Source of the DNA: an uncultured Lachnospiraceae bacterium
Lineage (GTDB): Bacteria > Bacillota > Clostridia > Lachnospirales > Lachnospiraceae
Assembly: GCA_902797705.1 (NCBI GenBank)
Contig: CADBTX010000248.1
Location: 1-5,647 of the forward strand
DNA length: 5,647 nt
Reading direction: 5' to 3'
Shown: piece by piece, positions 1 to 5,647 of the stretch
How the letters are laid out: each line of letters opens with the position of its first letter
How positions within the stretch are numbered: position 1 is the stretch's first letter
Made by a program: the position numbers and the translations under genes
The notes under the pieces: generated by a model
Seen by the model: only the letters and a program-made list of their open reading frames with translations
Database searches by the model: none
What the model was told of the DNA's origin: nothing

Positions 1-1671
1 GGGGAAAGGGATGACAATAAGATACACTCCGTGGGAGCAGGTTTCTCGGATATCGATGCCGAGATGAGGGATTCCCTGGAGAAGAGCAAAGCCCTCTCAG
101 ACGCTCTCCGTACAGCAGAGGAGGCAAGCAGGGCGAAGACAGTATTCCTGTCCAATATGAGCCATGAGATAAGGACGCCGATGAACGCCATTATAGGTCT
201 GGACAGTCTTGCATTGAACGACACGGACATTTCCGATTCCACCAGGGATTATCTGGAAAAGATAGGAAGCTCTGCCCAGCACCTTCTGAACCTTATCAAC
301 GATATACTCGACATGTCCAGGATAGAGTCCGGCAGGATGACCATCAATAATGAGGAATTCTCCCTGTCCAAGCTGATGGAGCAGATAAATACCATGTTCA
401 GCGGCCAGTGCCAGGAAAAAGGACTTGAATATAACTGCAGCGTTAAGGGACATTTAAGCGATTATTATGTGGGGGACAGCACAAAGCTTAAGCAGATCCT
501 CATCAATATCCTGGGAAATGCGGTGAAGTTTACGCAGGAAGGCGGAAAGGTGGATCTTTCCGTTGAAAAGGCCCGGGACTTCGGAGGAAAGTCGGCTCTC
601 CGCTTTGTGATCAGCGATACCGGAATAGGAATGAGTGAAGACTATCTTCCCAGACTTTTTGAGGCCTTCAGCCAGGAAAGCCAGGCCGCCATAAATAAGT
701 ACGGCAGCTCGGGCCTCGGGATGGCCATTACCAGAAATATAGTGGATATGATGAACGGAAAGATAGAGGTTCAGAGTGAAAAGGGGAAGGGAACCGTATT
801 TACAGTAACCGTTACCCTTTTGAATTCCGAACGGACGGGTCATGAACATGAGATCGAGGTGGATCCGAAGAGCTTAAGCGTCCTTATAGTGGATGATGAG
901 CCTTTAGCCTGCGATCACGCAAGACTTGTGCTTGAAAAAGCCGGGATCCACGGCGAGATCGCTTTATCCGGACGGGAAGCTGTGGATATGGTTAAGAAGC
1001 GTCATGAGGAAAAGGATCCTTATAACCTGATCATAGTTGACTGGAAGATGCCGGACATGGACGGTGTCGAGACCACCAAAGCCATCCGTTCCGAGGTGGG
1101 TGACGAGACCGCCATCATCATATTGACAGCCTATAACTGGGACGATATCCTTGAAGAGGCACTTGATGCGGGGGTTGACAGCTTTGTTTCAAAGCCGCTG
1201 TTTTCGGGGAATCTCCTGGAAGAATTCAAGAATGCTCTCAAAAAGAAGGGTGGGACTATAGTTACCGGAAAGCCGAAGGCGGACCTTAAGGGTAAGAGGA
1301 TACTTCTTGCGGAGGATATGAGTATCAACGCCCAGATAATCATGAAGATCCTTGGCTTAAGGGAAATGGTGGCGGAACTGGCCGAAAACGGAAAACAGGC
1401 AGTGGAGCTGTTTTCGTCCCATCCCTCAGACTATTATGACGCCATCCTTATGGATGTGAGGATGCCGGAAATGGACGGACTCGAGGCTGCCGGAAAGATC
1501 CGTGCCATGGACAGGAAGGATGCGAAGAAGATACCGATAATCGCCCTTACTGCCAACGCCTTTGATGAGGATGTGCAGAGAAGCCTTCAGGCCGGGATGA
1601 ATGCCCATCTTTCAAAGCCGGTGCAGCCGGATGTGCTGTTTGAGACTCTGGAATCCGTAATAGGGAGGTGA
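1..1671 (+). CDS. Hybrid sensor histidine kinase with two receiver domains (5' partial)
   Basis: The frame is open to the left edge, so the true start and any sensor or PAS region lie upstream; 556 residues are visible (numbered from base 1). Residues about 15-45 look like a helical linker. HisKA follows, with SHEIRTPMNAIIGL and the autophosphorylated His at residue 55 (nt 163-165). HATPase_c has the N box (ILINILGNAVKFT), G1 (DTGIGM), F box (LFEAF) and G2 (GSSGLGMAI). Receiver 1 (about 292-405) has the acidic pair in IVDDE, phospho-acceptor Asp347 (VDWKMPDMDG) and Lys398 (SKP). Receiver 2 (about 433-555) has AEDMSIN, Asp485 (MDVRMPEMDG) and Lys539 (SKP). All catalytic residues appear intact. 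By family knowledge it autophosphorylates on His and passes phosphate to its own receivers, normally at the membrane if upstream TM segments exist (not visible). A strong SD for the next gene overlaps its stop. The family is certain; the signal is unknown. Confidence 0.95.
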   Translation, partial: GERDDNKIHSVGAGFSDIDAEMRDSLEKSKALSDALRTAEEASRAKTVFLSNMSHEIRTPMNAIIGLDSLALNDTDISDSTRDYLEKIGSSAQHLLNLINDILDMSRIESGRMTINNEEFSLSKLMEQINTMFSGQCQEKGLEYNCSVKGHLSDYYVGDSTKLKQILINILGNAVKFTQEGGKVDLSVEKARDFGGKSALRFVISDTGIGMSEDYLPRLFEAFSQESQAAINKYGSSGLGMAITRNIVDMMNGKIEVQSEKGKGTVFTVTVTLLNSERTGHEHEIEVDPKSLSVLIVDDEPLACDHARLVLEKAGIHGEIALSGREAVDMVKKRHEEKDPYNLIIVDWKMPDMDGVETTKAIRSEVGDETAIIILTAYNWDDILEEALDAGVDSFVSKPLFSGNLLEEFKNALKKKGGTIVTGKPKADLKGKRILLAEDMSINAQIIMKILGLREMVAELAENGKQAVELFSSHPSDYYDAILMDVRMPEMDGLEAAGKIRAMDRKDAKKIPIIALTANAFDEDVQRSLQAGMNAHLSKPVQPDVLFETLESVIGR

Positions 1672-1681
1672 GGGGCTTTAG

Positions 1682-2704
1682 ATGCAAAAAAGCAGGATCA
1701 CGGCTCTCGTAGTGGATGATGAGAGGATAAATACCCTTATACTTGAAAAGATGCTTTCCTGCTTCGGGATAGAAGCTGTGTGTGTGTCCAACGGAAATGA
1801 TTGTCTGGATGTATGCAGTAGAAGAGGCTTTGACTATGTATTCCTGGATATCCGGATGCCGGGATTAAGCGGGTTCGATATCATAGAGCAGCTGAACAGC
1901 ATATTTAAGGCGAGAGGCAGGGATGTACCTGTGATCTGCATAACCGGCATGACCGGAAGGAATGAGACAGAGGAGATCCTTGATGCGGGCTTCAGGGAGA
2001 TAATGACGAAGCCCATAAACAGGGATGTTCTGCGGGAGGTACTGTTTAGATACGAGCCTGCAGGAAAGAAGATAATCGAGGACTTCGATGAGGATGAGGC
2101 GGAGGAGCATCTTCCCGAGATAATAAAGAGCATACCGGGACTGGATACGGAATATGGTGTTTCCCATTGCGGATCGGTAAGCGATTTTCTCCAGGCCCTG
2201 AAGATCTTCGGTTCATCCATAGATGATAAGGCTTCGGCCATGGATGAATATATAAAGAGAGGGTATATCGAGGACATCAAGATGGTGGCTCATTCCCTGA
2301 AAAGCACCAGTGTGGCCGTGGGAGCAAAGCAGCTGTCGGAGATGGCGAAGCTTCTGGAAAAGGCCTGCAGTGATCACAACATTCCCCTTGTTTACAGCCT
2401 TACACCGGAATTTCTTACAAAATACAGGGAAATGGGAGATGCCCTTAAGGAGGTCTGGGACGGAGGCAAAGGAGGCGGAGAATTAAAGACCATTTCGGAA
2501 GCACAGCTTATGGAGGCTTTGGAAACGGCGGAGGAGCTCATTGCCTCCTATGACAGGAGAAATGTGGATATCCTTCTGGAATCCCTTAAGAGTTATAACC
2601 TTCCTCCGGAATGGAAATCCTTCTTTGACAGGCTGAAGGAACATATCAGAAAGATGGACTGGGAAAGCGCCAGAGATCTAATAAATGAATTCAGGAGAGG
2701 CTGA
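1682..2704 (+). CDS. Response receiver-Hpt phosphotransfer protein with C-terminal helical extension
   Basis: 340 residues, starting at an ATG 10 nt after the kinase stop; the SD GGAGGTGAG (1664-1672) ends 9 nt before the ATG. Residues about 5-122 form a receiver: acidic Asp12/Asp13 (VVDDE), phospho-acceptor Asp56 (FLDIRMPGLSG), Thr88 (CITG) and Lys110-Pro (TKPI). Residues about 150-255 form an Hpt domain, with GLDTEYGVSHCG at its start and phosphorylatable His204 in HSLKSTSVAVGA (nt 2291-2293). The usual Gly of the HxLKG motif is Ser here, a substitution I regard as tolerated. Residues about 262-340 are a separate charged helical tail with an LPPEWKSFF...DWESARDLI pattern, like tails that follow kinases and Hpt modules in Clostridia. 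No DNA-binding domain is visible. Likely role: a cytosolic phosphate shuttle between the upstream hybrid kinase and a terminal receiver, possibly the next gene. Partner assignment is inference from adjacency. Confidence 0.92.
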   Translation: MQKSRITALVVDDERINTLILEKMLSCFGIEAVCVSNGNDCLDVCSRRGFDYVFLDIRMPGLSGFDIIEQLNSIFKARGRDVPVICITGMTGRNETEEILDAGFREIMTKPINRDVLREVLFRYEPAGKKIIEDFDEDEAEEHLPEIIKSIPGLDTEYGVSHCGSVSDFLQALKIFGSSIDDKASAMDEYIKRGYIEDIKMVAHSLKSTSVAVGAKQLSEMAKLLEKACSDHNIPLVYSLTPEFLTKYREMGDALKEVWDGGKGGGELKTISEAQLMEALETAEELIASYDRRNVDILLESLKSYNLPPEWKSFFDRLKEHIRKMDWESARDLINEFRRG

Positions 2705-2710
2705 GATTTC

Positions 2711-3490
2711 ATGAGCGATAATATTGTTTTTATCTATGACGAACCGGGATTTATGGTTCAGACAATTATCCATAACATAGAGGAGGCGGGGATGACGGTG
2801 ACCAGCATCAACGCCGATCTTTCGGAGATCGAAAGAAATCAGTACGCTTCCGACATCATAGTCTATTATCTCGGAAACGTGGAGGCTGATACAAAGAGGG
2901 TCCTTAAGTGCCTGAACGGGATGTGCAGGGAATACAGAAAGACCCTATGCATCCTGGGGGAGTCCGGAAGCCTTAAGATAGCTGAGGAGACCTGCGACCC
3001 GGGCATCATAACGGTAAGCTACAAACGGCCCTTTGATGTGAGGGAACTGGTGGCGGATCTTAGAAAGATGCTTGGCGTCAGGGTGGAATACGCCAGAAGG
3101 AAGAGGATACTCCTGGTGGATGATGATATGGATTTCCTTCAGATCGCCTACACCTGGTTTGACGGCATCTATGATGTGGACTTTGTGAATTCCGGAAAGG
3201 AGGCACTGCAGTATCTTTCCGAAAAGAAGCCGGATCTTATCCTCTTAGACCACGAGATGCCGAAAATGAGTGGTTATGAGTTCATGTCCGAGATAAGGCG
3301 TTCCTGGAAGACCGCCCATATACCCGTGATCTTCCTTACCGGAAAAGATGATAAGGAGGGCGTGATACAGATCCTTGAAAAGAAGCCGGACGGATATCTC
3401 CTAAAGTCTACTCCCAAGGACCAGTTATTAATGAGCATTGACGATTTCTTCGCGAATCATATCTTAAGAGACGTGAAGGGAAAAAACTGA
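2711..3490 (+). CDS. Tandem receiver protein: degenerate receiver plus intact receiver
   Basis: 259 residues; the ATG lies 6 nt after the previous stop, with SD AGGAGAGG (2693-2700) 10 nt upstream. Residues about 3-121 have receiver-like spacing (VFIYDEPGF at the start, YKRPFD near the end), but the phospho-acceptor position appears to be Tyr53 (DIIVYYLGN), so this half should not accept phosphate by the usual chemistry. Residues about 131-250 are an intact receiver: Asp137-139 (LLVDDD), phospho-acceptor Asp180 (LLDHEMPKMSG), Thr210 (FLTGKDD) and Lys232, which is followed by Ser rather than the usual cis Pro. No output domain follows; the protein ends about ten residues after the receiver in a basic tail. 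It could be the terminal acceptor of the phosphorelay, acting by protein-protein contact, or a phosphate sink. Last gene of the signalling operon; the palindromic terminator follows 34 nt after its stop. Confidence 0.88.
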   Translation: MSDNIVFIYDEPGFMVQTIIHNIEEAGMTVTSINADLSEIERNQYASDIIVYYLGNVEADTKRVLKCLNGMCREYRKTLCILGESGSLKIAEETCDPGIITVSYKRPFDVRELVADLRKMLGVRVEYARRKRILLVDDDMDFLQIAYTWFDGIYDVDFVNSGKEALQYLSEKKPDLILLDHEMPKMSGYEFMSEIRRSWKTAHIPVIFLTGKDDKEGVIQILEKKPDGYLLKSTPKDQLLMSIDDFFANHILRDVKGKN

Positions 3491-3500
3491 TAAGTTTTTC

Positions 3501-3529
3501 TTGACGTAAATACGGCAAGCGGATATAAT
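3501..3529 (+). promoter_or_regulatory. Sigma-A-type promoter for the nifS-nifU-Rrf2 operon
   Basis: A -35 box TTGACG (3501-3506), one mismatch from TTGACA, is separated by exactly 17 nt from a perfect -10 box TATAAT (3524-3529). Transcription would be expected to start around 3535-3537, about 40 nt before the chosen nifS start. The -10 overlaps the left arm of the palindrome at 3525-3553, which suggests direct steric repression. No other good promoter is visible for the three downstream genes. Confidence 0.85.
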
Positions 3530-3553
3530 ACCTACCGAAATGGTAGGTATTAT
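3525..3553. promoter_or_regulatory. Perfect palindrome overlapping the -10 box, candidate Rrf2/IscR-type operator
   Basis: ATAATACCTACC (3525-3536) is followed by the 5-nt spacer GAAAT and then its exact reverse complement GGTAGGTATTAT (3542-3553). Each arm contains a tandem TACC (or GGTA) repeat. The dyad covers five of the six -10 bases and the expected start site, the normal place for a repressor site. Dimeric Rrf2 regulators bind dyads of this size in promoters of Fe-S genes, and an Rrf2 gene is encoded in the same operon, so autoregulation is the simplest reading. The match to a particular Rrf2 consensus was not tested. Confidence 0.65.
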
Positions 3554-3560
3554 CTTTTTT
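3525..3560 (+). terminator. Candidate intrinsic terminator of the signalling operon (same palindrome)
   Basis: Read from upstream, the 12-bp perfect stem (3525-3536 with 3542-3553, loop GAAAT) is followed directly by TCTTTTTT (3553-3560). This has the form of a Rho-independent terminator placed 34 nt after the receiver gene stop. The stem has only four G-C pairs, so strength is uncertain. RNA starting at the downstream promoter (around 3536) would lack the left arm and so escape termination. Confidence 0.6.
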
Positions 3561-3562
3561 AA

Positions 3563-3568
3563 AGAGGA
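3563..3568 (+). promoter_or_regulatory. Ribosome binding site that decides the nifS start
   Basis: AGAGGA lies immediately before an in-frame ATG at 3569, too close to serve it, and 9 nt before the in-frame ATG at 3578, which is the usual spacing. A third in-frame ATG at 3587 has only GGAG at 3 nt. The start at 3578 is therefore preferred. Confidence 0.65.
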
Positions 3569-3577
3569 ATGAAAGAA

Positions 3578-4759
3578 ATGGAGAAAATGATATACATGGA
3601 TAATGCGGCAACCACAAGGGTTCTGCCGGAGGTGCTGGAGGCCATGCTCCCCTATTACAGGGAGGATTTTTATAATCCCTCAAGTGCCTACGGGAAGGCA
3701 GGAGAGGTGGCCGCCGCGGTCTCAAAGGCAAAGGAGACCATTGCAAAGGTAATAAACTGTAAGGATGAGGAGATCTTCTTTACGGCCGGAGGAAGCGAGT
3801 CCGACAACTGGGCCATAAAGGGAGTGGCGGATTCCTTAAAGAAAAAGGGAAACCATATCATCACCACAAAGATCGAGCATCACGCTGTGCTCCATACCTG
3901 TGAGTATCTGGAGAAAAGGGGATATGATGTCACATATCTTCCCGTGGATGAAAAGGGGTGCGTGGACTTAAGCGAACTGGAAAAGGCCATTAGGCCAGAA
4001 ACAATACTGATCTCCGTTATGTTCGCAAATAATGAGATCGGTACCCTGCAGCCGGTGGAAGAGATAGGGCGTATAGCCCATTCCCACGGGATCCTCTTTC
4101 ACACGGATGCGGTGCAGGCCTTCGGACATGTTCAGATCGACGTGGAAAAAATGAATATCGATATGCTGTCCGCCAGCGCCCATAAGATAAACGGGCCTAA
4201 GGGAGTGGGATTCCTGTACATAAGGAAGGGAGTAAGATTCTCAAATCTCATACACGGAGGCGCCCAGGAGGACGGGAGAAGAGCGGGGACAGTAAATGCT
4301 CCGGGGATCGCCGGATTTGGCCGGGCTGCGGAAATAGCCTTATCCAGAATGGAGGAGAGAGCCGGACATGAGAGTGCTTTAAGGGACAGACTAATTAAAA
4401 GAGTGCTGGAGGAGATCCCCCATACCCTTCTTAACGGGGACCCGGAGAAGAGGCTTTCAAATAACGCGAGCTTCTGCTTCAGGTTTATAGAGGGGGAATC
4501 CCTTCTTATCATGCTGGATCAGAAGGGAGTCATGGGTTCCTCGGGCTCTGCCTGCACCTCGGGTTCCCTGGATCCCTCCCATGTGCTGCTTGCTATCGGC
4601 AGGCCCCATGAGATCGCCCACGGATCCTTAAGGCTCACCATATCTGAGGACACCACGGCCGAAGACATAGATTACACGGTAGATGTATTAAAGGAGATAA
4701 TTGACAGGCTAAGGAGCATGTCACCCCTTTATGAGGATTTTGTAAAGAAAAACGGTTGA
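3578..4759 (+). CDS. nifS: Cysteine desulfurase, NifS/IscS group I
   Basis: 393 residues from the preferred ATG, normal for the family. A PLP-dependent enzyme that removes sulfur from L-cysteine as an enzyme-bound persulfide, yielding alanine, and passes the sulfur to a scaffold for Fe-S cluster assembly in the cytosol. Visible signatures (numbered from 3578): MDNAATT at the N-terminus; GGSESDNWAI; IEHHAV with the PLP-stacking His; ANNEIGTLQP; HTDAVQAFG with the PLP-binding Asp; SASAHKINGPKG with the Schiff-base Lys203 (nt 4184-4186); GRRAGTVN; and SSGSACTSGSLDPSHVL with catalytic Cys326 (nt 4553-4555) in the flexible loop typical of group I enzymes. No key residue is missing. First gene of the operon behind the promoter/palindrome; nifU follows after 78 nt. 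It is named for its Firmicutes NifS-like form; IscS would be an equal label, and a link to nitrogen fixation is not implied. Confidence 0.96.
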   Translation: MEKMIYMDNAATTRVLPEVLEAMLPYYREDFYNPSSAYGKAGEVAAAVSKAKETIAKVINCKDEEIFFTAGGSESDNWAIKGVADSLKKKGNHIITTKIEHHAVLHTCEYLEKRGYDVTYLPVDEKGCVDLSELEKAIRPETILISVMFANNEIGTLQPVEEIGRIAHSHGILFHTDAVQAFGHVQIDVEKMNIDMLSASAHKINGPKGVGFLYIRKGVRFSNLIHGGAQEDGRRAGTVNAPGIAGFGRAAEIALSRMEERAGHESALRDRLIKRVLEEIPHTLLNGDPEKRLSNNASFCFRFIEGESLLIMLDQKGVMGSSGSACTSGSLDPSHVLLAIGRPHEIAHGSLRLTISEDTTAEDIDYTVDVLKEIIDRLRSMSPLYEDFVKKNG

Positions 4760-4783
4760 AATAGCGTTGCTGAAGTGTTTTGA

Positions 4784-4810
4784 CGCCGTCTGCAGCGGGC
4801 GGCGGGTTTT
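4784..4810 (+). other. GC-rich hairpin with short T run between nifS and nifU
   Basis: CGCCG (4784-4788) pairs with CGGCG (4800-4804). The stem can extend inward by T-G (4789-4799), C-G (4790-4798) and T-G (4791-4797), leaving a 5-nt loop GCAGC. GG and four T follow (4807-4810). It resembles a weak terminator or an RNA stability element and could set the nifS to nifU ratio. The T run is short and two bases removed, so complete termination is unlikely. Confidence 0.4.
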
Positions 4811-4837
4811 GGAAGAAAGGAATGGTATAGATATATT

Positions 4838-5305
4838 ATGAGTCAGGTTTCTGATTACAGTAAAAAGGTAATGGATCACTTTTCAAATCCCAGGAATGTT
4901 GGAGAGATAGAGGAGGCGTCCGGGGTTGGGACCGTAGGAAACGCCAAGTGCGGTGACATTATGAGGATGTACCTGGACATCGATGAAAACAATGTGGTCA
5001 GGGATGCCAAGTTTAAGACTTTCGGCTGCGGCGCCGCCATCGCAACCAGCTCCATGGCGACGGAGCTCGTTAAGGGCAAGACCGTTGAGGAGGCTCTTAA
5101 CGTCACAAATAAAGCAGTTATGGAGGCTCTTGACGGGCTGCCTCCCGTAAAGGTTCACTGTTCACTGCTTGCGGAGCAGGCTATACATGCGGCTCTCTGG
5201 GATTATGCGGAAAAGAAGGGCATAAAGATCGAGGGCTTAAAAAAGCCGGTGAATGATATAGATGAAACGGAAGAGTTTTATCAAATGCAGGGCGAACAGC
5301 AATGA
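4838..5305 (+). CDS. nifU: Fe-S cluster assembly scaffold, NifU/IscU type
   Basis: 155 residues, a stand-alone U-type scaffold on which [2Fe-2S] clusters are built from NifS-delivered sulfur before transfer to target proteins. It reads closely like IscU: YSKKVMDHFSNPRNVG at the N-terminus, then Cys38 and Asp40 (NAKCGD), Cys64 (FGCGAAIATSS) and Cys108 (VKVHCSLLAEQAI). All three cluster Cys and the labile-cluster Asp are present. It keeps LPPVK (101-105), the Hsp70 HscA recognition motif known from proteobacterial IscU. A tail of about 30 residues (from 127) extends past the usual IscU end and is acidic, with ETEEF. It lacks the ferredoxin-like and C-terminal Nfu domains of full-length nitrogen-fixation NifU. 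The nearest SD-like run, AAAGGA, ends about 16 nt before the ATG, longer than ideal; no better in-frame start is visible. It overlaps the next gene by 4 nt. Confidence 0.95.
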   Translation: MSQVSDYSKKVMDHFSNPRNVGEIEEASGVGTVGNAKCGDIMRMYLDIDENNVVRDAKFKTFGCGAAIATSSMATELVKGKTVEEALNVTNKAVMEALDGLPPVKVHCSLLAEQAIHAALWDYAEKKGIKIEGLKKPVNDIDETEEFYQMQGEQQ

Positions 5306-5647
5306 TATCGACAAAAGGCAGATACGCCCTCAGGGTCATGATAGATATTGCCGCTAATCAGGGAGATGGCTATGTCCCGATGAAGGATGTGGCAGCCAGA
5401 CAGAACCTTTCCCTTAAGTATCTGGAACGCATCATCCCTGCCCTTACAAAGAAGGATATGATAAAGGGAATACAGGGAAAGGGAGGAGGATACCGTCTCA
5501 CAAGACAGCCGGAGGAATACCCCGTGGGGGAGATCTTAAGGATCATGGAAAAGGATCTCGCTCCGGTGAGCTGTCTTGCGGAAGGTGCCCCTGAATGCAT
5601 GAATAAGGGGAAGTGCAGGACTATCGCCTTCTGGGAAGGACTGGATA
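5302..5647 (+). CDS. iscR: Rrf2-family transcriptional regulator, IscR-like (3' partial)
   Basis: Starts at ATG 5302, inside the nifU stop (ATGA overlap), implying translational coupling; it runs off the right edge after 115 residues of an expected 140-160. The N-terminus MISTKGRYALRVMIDIA is the Rrf2 signature. Residues about 25-65 form the winged helix-turn-helix, with SLKYLERIIPALTKKDMI as recognition region and KGGGYRLTR as the wing. Next comes the dimer helix (VGEILRIMEKDL). Then Cys91, Cys99 and Cys105 form a C-x7-C-x5-C cluster-binding loop, so it probably carries an Fe-S cluster and senses Fe-S status. At the position of the fourth ligand His107 of E. coli IscR (CLTHALW) it has Ile (CRTIAFW). 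Likely represses its own operon through the palindrome at 3525-3553. CymR-type regulators lack this Cys set, so IscR-like is preferred. The frame has no stop within the window. Confidence 0.9.
   Translation, partial: MISTKGRYALRVMIDIAANQGDGYVPMKDVAARQNLSLKYLERIIPALTKKDMIKGIQGKGGGYRLTRQPEEYPVGEILRIMEKDLAPVSCLAEGAPECMNKGKCRTIAFWEGLD

Noticed and set aside
31..33. GTG as the true start of the hybrid kinase
   Set aside because: The frame is open from base 1 to this GTG with no upstream stop, there is no SD at proper distance, and the protein would begin inside the linker before HisKA. The gene most likely starts outside the window.
1834..2280. Reverse-strand open frame within the receiver-Hpt gene
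   Set aside because: Ser- and Ile-rich product with no recognisable motif, fully inside a gene with clear domains. Other antisense frames in the window (for example 97-849, 4132-4512, 4876-5158 and 5370-5600) were dropped for the same reason.
3569..3571. ATG at 3569 as the nifS start
   Set aside because: The SD AGAGGA abuts this ATG, leaving no spacing; the in-frame ATG at 3578 has 9-nt spacing and leaves an N-terminus close to the usual MDNAATT start. It remains possible but is less likely.
3408..3746. Reverse-strand open frame across the nifS promoter region
   Set aside because: It overlaps the end of the receiver gene and the start of nifS, both with clear families. The product is Pro/Arg/Leu-rich with no recognisable domain, typical of an antisense shadow.
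4780..4785. TTGACG before nifU as a -35 promoter box
   Set aside because: At 16-18 nt downstream the sequence is GC-rich (around GCGGGTT) with no -10-like hexamer; the nearest AT-rich TATAGA is about 40 nt away. Chance match.
1..5647. Mobile elements, CRISPR, tRNA, attachment sites
   Set aside because: I saw no transposase-like frame, no regularly spaced repeats, no cloverleaf-like segment and no long direct repeats; the similar stretches between receivers (ADM or VDD, RMP, SKP motifs) are protein-family similarity.

Overview
The window reads as chromosomal DNA of a Gram-positive anaerobe of the Clostridia, most likely a Lachnospiraceae-type organism. The reasons are the strong AGGAGG-like ribosome sites, moderate GC with frequent ATA, AGG and AGA codons, the family style of the signalling proteins, and a minimal nifS-nifU-Rrf2 iron-sulfur cluster locus. 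This placement is inference from gene style and layout, not from a search. All genes are on the + strand and tightly packed. I see no tRNA, rRNA, CRISPR array, insertion sequence or other mobile element.

Left half (1-3490): three closely spaced signalling genes that look like one operon. The first is a hybrid histidine kinase (HisKA, HATPase_c, two receivers) whose 5' end lies outside the window. The second is a receiver-Hpt protein with an extra helical tail, starting 10 nt after the first gene ends. The third, 6 nt further on, carries a degenerate receiver-like domain followed by an intact receiver. Together they hold four intact receivers, one Hpt histidine and one kinase, which is enough for a His-Asp-His-Asp phosphorelay. 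None of the visible proteins has a DNA-binding or enzymatic output domain.

Junction (3491-3577): a short, dense regulatory segment. It has a near-consensus sigma-A promoter (TTGACG, 17-nt spacer, TATAAT). A perfect 12-bp inverted repeat with a 5-nt loop overlaps the -10 box and is followed by a T-rich run. The palindrome is placed to act both as an operator for the downstream genes and as the intrinsic terminator of the upstream signalling operon.

Right half (3578-5647): an iron-sulfur cluster assembly operon. It encodes a group I cysteine desulfurase (NifS/IscS type), a U-type scaffold with three cluster Cys, the Asp and an LPPVK motif, and an Rrf2-family regulator with three conserved-type Cys. 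The regulator overlaps nifU by 4 nt (ATGA) and runs off the right edge. The likely circuit is that the desulfurase supplies sulfur, the scaffold builds clusters, and the Rrf2 protein senses cluster supply and represses the operon through the palindrome at its promoter. This circuit is inferred. The regulator is last of the visible genes in the operon rather than first.
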